60,676 nucleotides of DNA from Paracoccaceae bacterium (GTDB lineage Bacteria > Pseudomonadota > Alphaproteobacteria > Rhodobacterales > Rhodobacteraceae). The translations under genes were made by a program, and so were the position numbers. The stretch covers positions 1 through 60,676 of the forward strand of contig JAKITE010000005.1 in the NCBI GenBank assembly GCA_021648225.1, given 5' to 3'. Under the pieces are notes generated by a model that saw only the letters and a program-made list of their open reading frames with translations, had not been told where the DNA came from and did no database searches. Within the stretch, counting starts at the first letter, position 1; each line of letters starts with the position of its first letter. Shown piece by piece: positions 8,482 through 16,977 of this stretch.

Positions 8482-10305
8482 TTACAACGCGACGGGTTGG
8501 CACGCGGCCTGCAGCCACGCCAAGGTCTTTCCGGCAAGCATGGGACCAAGTTTTTCAAGCACCTGCTGGTGATAAGTATTAATCCAATTTAGCTCCGCAG
8601 CGTTTAACAGCTTTGGCTCAATTAACCGCCGGTCAATCGGCACCCATGTTATGGTTTCAAAGCCCAGCATTTTACGATCCCCCGATGCGGGGATATCTGG
8701 CGGCAAGACAATCAACAGGTTTTCAATGCGAATGCCCCATTGGTTTTCGCGGTAATATCCCGGCTCGTTAGACAGGATCATGCCGGGCAAAATCGGCACA
8801 TCGCTTTGGCTGGAAATCCGTGCCGGCCCTTCATGAACCCCCAGATAAGCCCCAACCCCGTGGCCGGTGCCATGGTCATAATCAAACCCTTGCTGCCACA
8901 GGGCTGCGCGGGCAAACGCATCTATATCGCGCCCGGCACGGCCCTCTGGCCACCGCAGCATAGAGATGGAAATCATACCTTTCAGCACCAGCGTAAACAT
9001 TTTGCACATGTCTTCGCTTGGCGGGCCAATGGGGATGGTTCGGGTAATATCGGTTGTGCCGTCCAGATACTGACCGCCGCTATCCACCAGCAACAGATCG
9101 GGGTTGTTGATTATGCGGTTGCTATCCTCGTCAACGCGATAATGGCAAATCGCGCCATTTGGGCCGCTGGCGCTGATGGTTTCAAAGGAAATATCCCTAA
9201 GCGCATTGGTTTTTTGGCGAAGGCTTTCCAGTTTTTTGGCCACGTCGATTTCTGTAATACCAGCCTGTGGCACGGTTTCATCAACCCAGCGCAGAAATTC
9301 AACCATGGCCACCGCATCGCGCAGATGGGCGGACCGTGCCCCCGCAAGTTCTGTCGGGTTTTTACAAGCTTTTGGCAAAATACAGGGATCGTCAAACCAA
9401 ACCCGTTTAGCCGTTTTGGTTGCTGAATCGGAGTGGGTAATCCGGTCGGAAACCCACACCGGCGCCGTCATCCTGTCAACCCCGATATTGCCGGTCATAG
9501 ACTGTAAAAAACCTTTCAGATCAGGGCTGTCATGCAAACTTATTTCCGGCCCGAGATGGTCAATCAGGGCAGGGTTGACCTTGGCCGGATCAACAAAAAG
9601 ATCAAGCGAAGCATCCGGCTTCAGCACTGCAAAACATAGGGCAACAGGGGTGTTTGCCACATCATTGCCACGGATATTCAACAGCCAGGCAATAGATTCA
9701 GGCAGGGTCAAAACAAAGGCATCCAGATTGTTCTGAACCAAAGATCGGGCAATATCCGCACGCTTTTCATTGCTGCCCAGCCCTGAAAACTCTATCGGGT
9801 AAGGGGTGATTCCGGCTTGAGGCGGTTTGGGCTGGTCTGCCCATATCTGATCTACAAGGTTTTCCGAGCGATGCAGTTTTATACCCGCTGGATCAAGGGT
9901 TTTTGACAGGGTTTCAATCTCGTCATAACTGTGCAGCATCGGGTCAAATGCAACCACGCCCCCCTTGGGCAGGTTTTCCACCAGCCAATCGGCTACTTTG
10001 GTTTCTGGCCAATGAACGGGGGTGTAACATGCCAGATCAATTTGTGATTTAACCTGAATGCGATAACGCCCGTCGATAAAAACCCCGGCCTTGTGTATTA
10101 ATACGGCACAACTGCCCGCAGAGCCGGTAAACCCTGTTAGCCAGGCAAGCCGTTCATCACAGGGCGCCACGTTTTCGCCTTGGTGGGCATCAGCGCGCGG
10201 CACCAGAAAACCGTCAAAACCTTTGGCTTTCAATACATCTCTCAGCTTGGCAAGGCGCGCGGCACCGGTTTCAGGGGATGACGTAACGGTGAAATTCTGG
10301 AACAT
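8482..10305 (-). CDS. Xaa-Pro aminopeptidase (aminopeptidase P, M24B family)
   Basis: A cytoplasmic dimetal peptidase that removes N-terminal residues preceding proline. The 607-residue length is that of the three-domain long form with two creatinase-like N-terminal domains. The C-terminal pita-bread domain shows the metal ligands: LLVDSGGQYLDGTTD (two Asp), HGTGHGVGAYLGVHEGP (His), LSNEPGYY (Glu) and GIRIENL (Glu). A C-terminal M24_C-like tail ending in GKTLAWLQAACQPVAL completes it. It is divergent from the small membrane protein gene at 10412. Confidence 0.94.
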   Translation of the reverse strand: MFQNFTVTSSPETGAARLAKLRDVLKAKGFDGFLVPRADAHQGENVAPCDERLAWLTGFTGSAGSCAVLIHKAGVFIDGRYRIQVKSQIDLACYTPVHWPETKVADWLVENLPKGGVVAFDPMLHSYDEIETLSKTLDPAGIKLHRSENLVDQIWADQPKPPQAGITPYPIEFSGLGSNEKRADIARSLVQNNLDAFVLTLPESIAWLLNIRGNDVANTPVALCFAVLKPDASLDLFVDPAKVNPALIDHLGPEISLHDSPDLKGFLQSMTGNIGVDRMTAPVWVSDRITHSDSATKTAKRVWFDDPCILPKACKNPTELAGARSAHLRDAVAMVEFLRWVDETVPQAGITEIDVAKKLESLRQKTNALRDISFETISASGPNGAICHYRVDEDSNRIINNPDLLLVDSGGQYLDGTTDITRTIPIGPPSEDMCKMFTLVLKGMISISMLRWPEGRAGRDIDAFARAALWQQGFDYDHGTGHGVGAYLGVHEGPARISSQSDVPILPGMILSNEPGYYRENQWGIRIENLLIVLPPDIPASGDRKMLGFETITWVPIDRRLIEPKLLNAAELNWINTYHQQVLEKLGPMLAGKTLAWLQAACQPVAL

Positions 10306-10411
10306 TGTTTCGATTTCTCACAACAGGTTTATGCAAGGGCATTTGCACCTTTGCCCCAGTTTGCCTAATACAACGGGTAATGGAAACAGGTTTTCTGAAC
10401 GGGGCTGCAAA

Positions 10412-10768
10412 ATGGCACGATTTTTATCTCTTATCTTTTTAGTGGCGGCTGGCGTAAGTGCATATTTTGACTGGAATGCCAGCCAAGGTTATTTATCTGC
10501 TGAATTCAAATTTGCGCCGATCGGGCAAATCTGGTCCGAGATTCATTTTGGCAGCCTACAAGTGGTGCAGCCAGCGATTGAACGTTATTTATCGCCTGAT
10601 ATTTGGGAATACGGAGTATTGCCGGTTTTGCTATGGCCCGCCGCACCAGTATTTTTGACGCTTTCGGTTTTGTTCTGGGTCATAAGACGGCGCAAGCCCA
10701 GACTTAAAAAACAGGCAAAGCCATCCGAATTAAAAGAACATAGCAGCCCGGTTCGCCGCAATCGCTAA
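10412..10768 (+). CDS. Small two-helix membrane protein, unknown function
   Basis: An open frame of 118 residues beginning at the ATG at 10412. It has an N-terminal hydrophobic segment (residues 4-18), a roughly 50-residue loop containing IGQIWSEIHFGSLQVV, a second hydrophobic segment (about 70-90) and a basic tail (VIRRRKPRLKKQ). The frame stays open upstream to 10091, but that part is antisense to the aminopeptidase gene and is rejected. I do not recognise a named family. It lies between the divergent aminopeptidase and the convergent cobT. Confidence 0.65.
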   Translation: MARFLSLIFLVAAGVSAYFDWNASQGYLSAEFKFAPIGQIWSEIHFGSLQVVQPAIERYLSPDIWEYGVLPVLLWPAAPVFLTLSVLFWVIRRRKPRLKKQAKPSELKEHSSPVRRNR

Positions 10769-10859
10769 GCCAAAGCCGAGCCAAGCGAGGCCATGGCCAA
10801 CGGCAGGCCGGTTATTTTGCGAATGCAAATACACCGGCAATGGGCAGCAGTATAACGCC

Positions 10860-12719
10860 CTAACTGGCTAAGCGCTGTTTTCGTTTGCGCGCGTCTGCCT
10901 CAAACAGCGACGCAAGCTGTTCGGTCATTGCGCCTGCCAGTTGCTCCACATCGGTGATGGTTACCGCGCGCTCATAATATCGTGTTACATCATGGCCAAT
11001 GCCAATGGCGATCAATTCTACAGCTTTTCGGCTCTCAATCATTTCAATCACGTCGCGCAGGTGTTTTTCCAGAAACGATGCTGTGTTAACTGAAAGGGTG
11101 CTGTCATCCACCGGCGCACCATCGGAAATCACCATCATGATTTTACGCGCCTCGGACCGTCGCAACATGCGTCGATAGGCCCATTCCAGCGCCTCGCCAT
11201 CAATGTTTTCCTTCAGCAAGCCTTCTTTCATCATCAGGCCCAGATTGGGCCGTGCCCGCCGCCAAGGTGTATCGGCGGATTTATAGATGATATGGCGCAA
11301 ATCATTCAGCCGGCCCGGCGTGGCGGGGCGTTCGGCTTTCAGCCATGCCTCACGGGATTGGCCGCCTTTCCATGCCCGGGTGGTAAAGCCCAGAATTTCG
11401 ACTTTTACTTGGCAGCGTTCTAACGTGCGGGCCAGAACATCAGCACAAATCGCGGCAATGGAAATCGGGCGACCCCGCATGGAGCCGGAATTATCAATCA
11501 GCAAAGTTACAACCGTGTCGCGGAATTCAATTTCTGATTCCTGTTTGAATGACAACGGCGTGGTCGGGTTTGCCACCACCCGCGCCAGCCTTGCCGCATC
11601 CAGAATGCCTTCTTCCAGATCAAATTCCCAAGACCGGTTTTGCTGGGCTTGCAATCTGCGTTGCAATTTATTGGCCAGCCGCCCGACAGCGGCTTTTAAG
11701 GGTTCCAGCTGTTGATCAAGATAGGCGCGCAGCCGTTCCAGCTCGGCCGGGTCTGCCAGATCGGTGGCGTTGATTTCTTCGTCAAATTCATCCGTAAAAA
11801 CCGTATAATTCGGGTCAGCATCCGAAAATGGCGGGGGCGGCAGTTGTTCGTCGGGCGGGTTGCCCTCGGCCATATCTGTTTCGTCCGACATATCCACATC
11901 GGGGCTATCATCCATGGAGGCCTGCGCCTGTTGCTGGTCCATGCTTTCATCTTGATCCTCGGGTGGCTGGTCTTGATCTTCCGAGCTTTCATCCTCGTCG
12001 CCGCCCTCCTGATCTTCCTGATCCTCCACATCTTCTTCCGAGGCTTCATCTTCTTGGTCAGGGTCTTCCAGATCGGGGTCGTTGCCCAACTGGTCGCCAT
12101 AGCCAAGATCGGTGATGATTTGGCGGGAAAGCCGCGCGAATGCGGTTTGATCCTCAAGGTTATTTACAATTTCGCCAAGCGTATCGCTGGATTTATCCAA
12201 AGTATCACGGCGTAAATCCACGATGTTTTGTGCGCCGGATGGCAAATCACGCCCTGTTGCCAGATGGCGCAGTAAATAGCCGGCGGCACTGGCCAGTGGA
12301 GCATCCGCGGCATTGCTGATGGAATCGAACCCTGATTTCGTGGCGTCATGGTTGATTTTGGCATCAATGTTTTTAGCTGTTCCGGGCAGGGCACGCGCGC
12401 CTAATGCTTCGTATCTTGCTGTTTCAAGAGCTTCATACAGACCCGACGCAATCTCGCCTTGGGGGGAATATTTCGTGTGGGTGGCATCATTGTGAAACCG
12501 CAGTTTCATCGCATAAGCATCGGCTGTGCCGCGTGCCAACAAGATTTCAGCTGTGGTCATGCGTCGGGTGATTTGCGGCAAACGCACCGTATCGCCGCTG
12601 ATGCCCGAAGGATCAACCGTATAGGTCACCATTAGGTCGGCATTATTTGCAAGAGTTTTGGTCGCCTCGGCCAGCGCTTTTTTGAACGGGTCGGCGGGGT
12701 TGTCGTTTGGTTTGTTCAT
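10860..12719 (-). CDS. cobT: Aerobic cobaltochelatase subunit CobT
   Basis: CobT is the VWA-domain subunit of the CobNST chelatase that inserts cobalt into hydrogenobyrinate a,c-diamide in aerobic cobalamin synthesis; it assembles with the AAA+ CobS ring. The N-terminal conserved domain (about 1-200) is followed by a long acidic stretch rich in Asp, Glu and Gln (about 205-290) and a C-terminal VWA domain with the MIDAS motif LLIDNSGSMRG. The length, 619 residues, is normal. Unusually it is separated from cobS by a secreted-protein gene on the other strand, a damaged partial cobT copy and a nuclease gene. Confidence 0.96.
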   Translation of the reverse strand: MNKPNDNPADPFKKALAEATKTLANNADLMVTYTVDPSGISGDTVRLPQITRRMTTAEILLARGTADAYAMKLRFHNDATHTKYSPQGEIASGLYEALETARYEALGARALPGTAKNIDAKINHDATKSGFDSISNAADAPLASAAGYLLRHLATGRDLPSGAQNIVDLRRDTLDKSSDTLGEIVNNLEDQTAFARLSRQIITDLGYGDQLGNDPDLEDPDQEDEASEEDVEDQEDQEGGDEDESSEDQDQPPEDQDESMDQQQAQASMDDSPDVDMSDETDMAEGNPPDEQLPPPPFSDADPNYTVFTDEFDEEINATDLADPAELERLRAYLDQQLEPLKAAVGRLANKLQRRLQAQQNRSWEFDLEEGILDAARLARVVANPTTPLSFKQESEIEFRDTVVTLLIDNSGSMRGRPISIAAICADVLARTLERCQVKVEILGFTTRAWKGGQSREAWLKAERPATPGRLNDLRHIIYKSADTPWRRARPNLGLMMKEGLLKENIDGEALEWAYRRMLRRSEARKIMMVISDGAPVDDSTLSVNTASFLEKHLRDVIEMIESRKAVELIAIGIGHDVTRYYERAVTITDVEQLAGAMTEQLASLFEADARKRKQRLAS

Positions 12720-12929
12720 AGCTCTTTAAAACAATATCGCGTCAGAAAATGGAAGCAAAAAATAAACCTGTGCCTATGCCAATTGCGGTCAGACCTGAAT
12801 GTCAGAATACAGTTATCTTGACATATATTCAATTCCGGTTGAACTTGTGTTTGATAATTTTTGTTAACCTAGCCAGTATCAGGGAAATCGGGTATCTGGC
12901 TAAACCCTAATAATCCCGAGGAATTTATT

Positions 12930-14000
12930 ATGATAAAAGTATTATGCAAATTGGCACTGGCAGCACTGGTTTCTGCCGGAAGTGCCGCAAATGCGCAAAC
13001 AAGGTCGACTTGCGCTGCGTTTGCGCAGGCGTATCGGGTGGATTTGCCCGCTGATGCGCCCGGAAAAGATGGCCCGGCTTGCACACCAGACCAGATATCA
13101 GCGTGGTTCCGTGCGAATATACCGTCAATCGCCGCCGCACAATCGCCAGATACAATTGCCGAAATATATGGCGTCTGGTTAAGCGATAATGTTGCCAGCC
13201 AGATGCTTGGGGCACTTACTGCAGGGCAAGAGGTCTTGCGCATTTCTTCCGGTTCATCTGACCGGCTGCTCAGCATATCCCAACAGTATTATCAAACAAC
13301 TTCGCCTTTGCCCGACAGGCTTGATCTGCGTGTGGCAACCGAATTGGGCGCCTCGATTTCATATGGTGAGCTGGTTATTTCCTCAGATTTGACCAGAGCA
13401 TTGAGCGTAGATTTTGAGGCCCCGATCCAATATGAAAGCGGGACTTTGTATGCCGGACGATTTGAGCAATTACTGGTGTTGGGCCGTGTAAACCATTTTG
13501 AATACCCAGTAAAATTCCAGATCAGCGGCGATCGTCTGGTGGTGCTGTCACAGCAACCTGACCCAGACAATTGGCTCACGCCTGCCAGTTTTCGCCCGCT
13601 TTTGGATATCACCAGCACATATATTCGGGTAGACGCCCGCGCTGTCGATCAGGCATTTTTACTCGCACGGTTTATAACAGTAAGCCAAGTATACTGCTTT
13701 GCCAGCTTTGTTCATCAATTGGGCGCTGGAAGCGGCCCTTTGCTTGATGCGTTAAACCCCTATTCGCCCGAAGATGCGCTTGAGGTGATACAGCAATATT
13801 ATATATTACTTGCGGCGGTGCTTGAGCGCTCTGCCCAGTTGCAAGGTCAAAGCGAAGAAGCGAAGAACGCTAGAGTTCAATGGAGGCAAGATATGGAAGC
13901 AGTACGACAACAGCCAGTTTTTCTGCATTTAGCAAGCCTGAATGCAGACCCCCTAAAACTGGGAAATCCAGACGCCAAAAAACTGGGATGTGTTCGGTAA
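12930..14000 (+). CDS. Secreted protein of unknown function inserted between cobT copies
   Basis: A 356-residue protein with a classical signal peptide (MIKVLCK, hydrophobic core ALAALVSAGSA, cleavage likely after ANA-Q at about residue 22), so it is probably periplasmic. I do not recognise a family. There are few cysteines (three in the mature part plus one near the C-terminal end, GCVR) and a mixed composition without repeats. The ATG has CGAGGAA about nine bases upstream. It is oriented against the cobT/cobS genes and sits exactly between the intact cobT and the decayed cobT copy, so it probably arrived during or after that rearrangement. The preceding 210 bases are AT-rich and probably hold its promoter. 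Confidence 0.75.
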   Translation: MIKVLCKLALAALVSAGSAANAQTRSTCAAFAQAYRVDLPADAPGKDGPACTPDQISAWFRANIPSIAAAQSPDTIAEIYGVWLSDNVASQMLGALTAGQEVLRISSGSSDRLLSISQQYYQTTSPLPDRLDLRVATELGASISYGELVISSDLTRALSVDFEAPIQYESGTLYAGRFEQLLVLGRVNHFEYPVKFQISGDRLVVLSQQPDPDNWLTPASFRPLLDITSTYIRVDARAVDQAFLLARFITVSQVYCFASFVHQLGAGSGPLLDALNPYSPEDALEVIQQYYILLAAVLERSAQLQGQSEEAKNARVQWRQDMEAVRQQPVFLHLASLNADPLKLGNPDAKKLGCVR

Positions 14001-14060
14001 TTCTGCGGGCTTGTTGGGCAGATAAGGGTTTTGAACAGATCCGTGAGTTACTTATCGGGT

Positions 14061-14449
14061 TTATCTTGCATCGTTCAGGCGGTCGCACCAGCTGATGCGT
14101 TGATTGCCACGATAGGGCAGGGCGCGGGCACCCAAAGCCTCGCACCGCGCGGTTTCAAGCGCCTCATACAGCCCCGCCGCGATCTCGCCTTGGGGGGAAT
14201 ATTTGGCATGGGTGGTATCATTATGAAACCGCAGCTTCATCGCATAAGCATCGGCGTGCCCCGCGCCAGCAGAATTTCAGCCGTGGTCATGCGCCGTGTG
14301 ACTTGGGGCAAGCGCACCGTATCGCCGCTGATGCCGGATGGGTCAACCGAATAGGTCACGTTCATATCGGGCGTGTTGGCAAGGGTTTTGGTGGCCTCGG
14401 CCAAGGCTTTTTTGAACGGGTCCGCAGGGTTGTCGTTTGGTTTGGTCAT
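14061..14449 (-). pseudogene. Decayed cobT 5' fragment fused to a nuclease 3' remnant
   Basis: Read on the minus strand, this begins MTKPNDNPADPFKKALAEAT and closely matches the first 113 or so codons of the intact cobT (differences such as N2T, A27P, T34S, I50V). A single-base deletion near 14250-14265, after ILLARG, shifts the frame; translated in the shifted frame, cobT homology resumes (DAYAMKLRFHND, KYSPQGEIA, GLYEALETAR). After GARALP the similarity switches abruptly to the C-terminus of the neighbouring nuclease: PYRGNQRISWCDRL here against YTGRQRIDWCARL there, ending at the TAA at 14061-14063. The start codon still overlaps the intact nuclease's stop (ATGA), so a 70-residue peptide (14237-14449) might be made. 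Confidence 0.88.
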
Positions 14450-14922
14450 CAGTTATTTCCAGAGCTTGCAAGGCGGGCGCACCAGTCGATGCGTTGCCTG
14501 CCAGTATAAGCCACGGCCAATTCTTGCGAAACCATAATATCGGCTAGATCCTGTCCGCCCAGCCAGATTTGCGCCAAGATGCGATCATATCGGTCGGTGC
14601 CGGTGCGTTCGACCTTGGTGACCGGGGTGCTGGCGGCAAGCGTGCGCAGATACTCGGAGGCCCGATCGCCCAGCATCTTTTCGGCGGGGCAATCAGCATA
14701 GAAAGTTTCGGGGGTGTCATAGCCCATAACGCGAATACGCTCGGTTTGGCTACCTTGGCATTTCAGATCAACGGTATCGCCATCCACCACATGGGTGATC
14801 CGGCAGTTGGCGCCGGCACCTGAAACGCCGGTGGTGTCGGCAGATTGGGGGTAATAGAGCGCAACCAGCGCGCCGATCACAGCAAGAAAAGCTATTTTCA
14901 GGAGGGTGCCATGTTTAGCCAA
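14449..14922 (-). CDS. Membrane-anchored thermonuclease-family protein (staphylococcal nuclease fold)
   Basis: A 157-residue protein with an N-terminal hydrophobic anchor or signal (LLKIAFLAVIGALVALYY) and an SNase-like domain. Motifs seen are VVDGDTVDL, RIRVMGYDTPE and TDRYDRILAQIW, which carry the calcium-binding Asp residues and catalytic Arg/Glu positions of the family. The tail GRQRIDWCARL is typical of this group. It should act in the periplasm or at the membrane on nucleic acid. It overlaps the cobS stop by eight bases and the start of the cobT fragment by ATGA, so it is translated as part of the cobS transcript. No known role links it to cobalamin. Confidence 0.88.
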   Translation of the reverse strand: MAKHGTLLKIAFLAVIGALVALYYPQSADTTGVSGAGANCRITHVVDGDTVDLKCQGSQTERIRVMGYDTPETFYADCPAEKMLGDRASEYLRTLAASTPVTKVERTGTDRYDRILAQIWLGGQDLADIMVSQELAVAYTGRQRIDWCARLASSGNN

Positions 14923-15898
14923 GGCTCACACTAACCGCGCTTTCGGGCAGTTCTTCGTCAAAGCAGCGCTGGTAAAATTCGGCCACGGTCTGGCGTTCCA
15001 GCTCGTCGCATTTGTTCAGGAAAGTCAGGCGGAAGGCAAAACCGACATCGCGGAAAATCTCGGCGTTTTGGGCCCATGTGATACAGGTGCGTGGTGACAT
15101 CACCGTAGAAATATCGCCGTTCATAAACGCGGTGCGGGTCAGGTCGGCCACGGTGACCATTTGCGATACAATCTTGCGGCCTTCCTCGGAATTGTAATGG
15201 GGGGCTTTGCCCAGCACAATCATGGTTTCAGCGTCATGGGACAGGTAATTCAGCGTGGAAACAATTGACCAACGGTCCATCTGGGCTTGGTTGATCTGCT
15301 GAACACCGTGATACAACCCCGTGGTATCACCCAAGCCAACGGTGTTGGCGGTGGCAAACAGGCGGAAAGATGGATGCGGGGTCAGGATTTTGTTTTGGTC
15401 CAGCAAAGTCAGCTTGCCGTCGGTTTCCAGCACACGCTGAATAACAAACATCACGTCCGGGCGGCCCGCATCGTATTCGTCAAACACAATTGCACAAGGG
15501 TTGGACAAAGCCCAAGGCAGGATGCCTTCTTGAAATTCGGTCACTTGCACCCCGTCGCGCAGTTTAATCGCGTCTTTGCCGATCAGGTCAATGCGGCTGA
15601 TATGGCTGTCGAGGTTCACCCGCACGGTGGGCCAGTTCAGATGTGCGGCCACCTGCTCGATATGGGTAGATTTGCCGGTGCCATGATAGCCCTGGATCAT
15701 CACCCGGCGGTTATAGCCAAAACCGGCCAGAATGGCGCGGGTGGTGTCGGGGTCGAATTTATAGGTTGGGTCAATTTCCGGCACACGATCCATGCCTTTT
15801 TTGAAGGCTTTGACCCGCATGTCGCTGTCAAACCCGAACGTGGCGCGGATGTCGAAATCTTCGGTCGGGGTTTGGGTTTGATCATTCGACATATTCAA
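14915..15898 (-). CDS. cobS: Aerobic cobaltochelatase AAA+ subunit CobS
   Basis: CobS is the MoxR-type AAA+ ATPase that powers CobNST cobalt insertion. Motifs: Walker A QGYHGTGKSTHIE (about residues 70-82), the segment VNLDSHISRIDLIGKD, Walker B CAIVFDEYDAGRPDV, sensor ATANTVGLGDTTGLYHG and an arginine-rich C-terminal part. The length of 327 residues is normal. It is first in the run cobS-nuclease-cobT fragment; the functional cobT is 2.2 kb further downstream. cobN was not seen in the window. Confidence 0.96.
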   Translation of the reverse strand: MNMSNDQTQTPTEDFDIRATFGFDSDMRVKAFKKGMDRVPEIDPTYKFDPDTTRAILAGFGYNRRVMIQGYHGTGKSTHIEQVAAHLNWPTVRVNLDSHISRIDLIGKDAIKLRDGVQVTEFQEGILPWALSNPCAIVFDEYDAGRPDVMFVIQRVLETDGKLTLLDQNKILTPHPSFRLFATANTVGLGDTTGLYHGVQQINQAQMDRWSIVSTLNYLSHDAETMIVLGKAPHYNSEEGRKIVSQMVTVADLTRTAFMNGDISTVMSPRTCITWAQNAEIFRDVGFAFRLTFLNKCDELERQTVAEFYQRCFDEELPESAVSVSLG

Positions 15899-15959
15899 GT
15901 TCCTGTTGTTCTATTCCAGCAAGTTGTGGCCCATTTGGCAAGCGGGTGCAAGCGGCTGA

Positions 15960-16616
15960 TTAGTCGCTGAACACACGGCTGATTTTTACCTGTTCCCAGG
16001 CCCAGACTACTTCGGTCAGTTTTTCTTCGTCATCGCGGCGCCCGCCATTCAGGTCGGGGTGCAGATCTTTGACCAAAGCTTTGTAAACTTTGCGCAATTC
16101 CATTTTTGACATGGTATTCGGGGATCCCAATATATCCAGCGCCTTACGTTCAGTCGGGGGTAGGCGGCGGCTGTTATTGGCAGCGGATTGATTGCTGGCG
16201 GGGTTCATTGTGGCGTTGCTGCCCAGAACCTCATGCGGGTCATCAAAACCAAAACGCTTCCATGCTTCGGCCTCGGGATCATTAGGCGTTTTGGGTTTGT
16301 CTTTGTTAAACGGCTGCGTCGGGCGGCCCCAGACCTTGTCGGATTCGTCTTGCTGGTCGGGGGTTACATGGGTTTGGCCGTCAAAGAAATTCCATGCACG
16401 GTTATGTTCGCGAATATGATCAAGGCAAAACCAGATGAAATTTTCCAGATCATCAGCCGATTTGGGCGCGCGGTATTTACCGGGCAGCATGCAGCCGTCT
16501 TTTTGGCATTCGCGCGACGAAGTTTCCACTGCGCCGGACATGCCGCGTTTTTTGGAGCGGCGTTTTTTATCTGCGCCCACAGATATATCGAAATTTAACG
16601 GCGAGCGCTTGCGCAT
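15960..16616 (-). CDS. J-domain protein with N-terminal Cys/His-rich region
   Basis: A 218-residue DnaJ-like co-chaperone with the J-domain at its C-terminus (about 160-218, HPD at 186-188), the reverse of classical DnaJ. The N-terminal part carries conserved-looking Cys and His residues (Cys37, Cys42, Cys64, His67, His71) that could bind a metal. There is no G/F region or classical zinc-finger domain. The frame is open upstream to 16781. I start at the ATG at 16616, where AAGGAAA lies about eight bases upstream; the extension would give a spurious membrane helix. It is divergent from bolA. It should stimulate an Hsp70, but the client is unknown. Confidence 0.85.
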   Translation of the reverse strand: MRKRSPLNFDISVGADKKRRSKKRGMSGAVETSSRECQKDGCMLPGKYRAPKSADDLENFIWFCLDHIREHNRAWNFFDGQTHVTPDQQDESDKVWGRPTQPFNKDKPKTPNDPEAEAWKRFGFDDPHEVLGSNATMNPASNQSAANNSRRLPPTERKALDILGSPNTMSKMELRKVYKALVKDLHPDLNGGRRDDEEKLTEVVWAWEQVKISRVFSD

Positions 16617-16713
16617 CCAACAATTTCCTTTTAGCAGTTTTGATAAGTGCGGAGCACAGCATAGGGCTAAACTGGCAAACGCCAACCCCTGAAATAACAA
16701 AAAGGCCAAAATA

Positions 16714-16977
16714 ATGACATATGCCGAACGAATGAAAACCAAACTGACCGAGGCTTTCAGCCCGAGCAATCTGGAAATCATCGACCAAAGCGAAGATCAT
16801 CGTGGCCATGGTGGTTATCGTGAGGGCGGCGAGACCCATTTCAAGGTGGTGATCAAGGCCGCTGCCTTTAATGGCATGAACCGTGTGGCCCGGCAACGCG
16901 CCGTGATGGCATTGTTGAAACCGGAAATGGATGAACGGGTGCATGCATTGGCGCTGGAGGTTTCGGGAATAAATTAA
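16714..16977 (+). CDS. bolA: BolA family protein
   Basis: An 87-residue BolA-type protein. The family fold is recognised from the N-terminal helix (RMKTKLTEAFSPSNLEIID), the HGGYREGGETHFKVVI core and the FNGMNRVARQRAVMALL helix. BolA proteins work with monothiol glutaredoxins in iron-sulfur handling, and some act as transcription regulators. This form has a His (GETHFKV) but no Cys in the loop. It is divergent from the J-domain gene; its stop overlaps that of the convergent DUF4177 gene by four bases. Confidence 0.93.
   Translation: MTYAERMKTKLTEAFSPSNLEIIDQSEDHRGHGGYREGGETHFKVVIKAAAFNGMNRVARQRAVMALLKPEMDERVHALALEVSGIN

Noticed and set aside
10091..10411. Upstream extension of the small membrane-protein frame (225-residue version)
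   Set aside because: This part is antisense to the aminopeptidase P gene and reads as low-quality sequence; the membrane protein starts naturally at the ATG at 10412.
11890..12080. Repetitive-looking stretch in cobT
   Set aside because: It is the normal acidic Asp/Glu/Gln-rich linker of CobT, not a DNA repeat or CRISPR.
14031..14354. A 107-codon plus-strand frame across the cobT fragment
   Set aside because: It is antisense to the cobT/nuclease chimera, and the homology lies on the minus strand.
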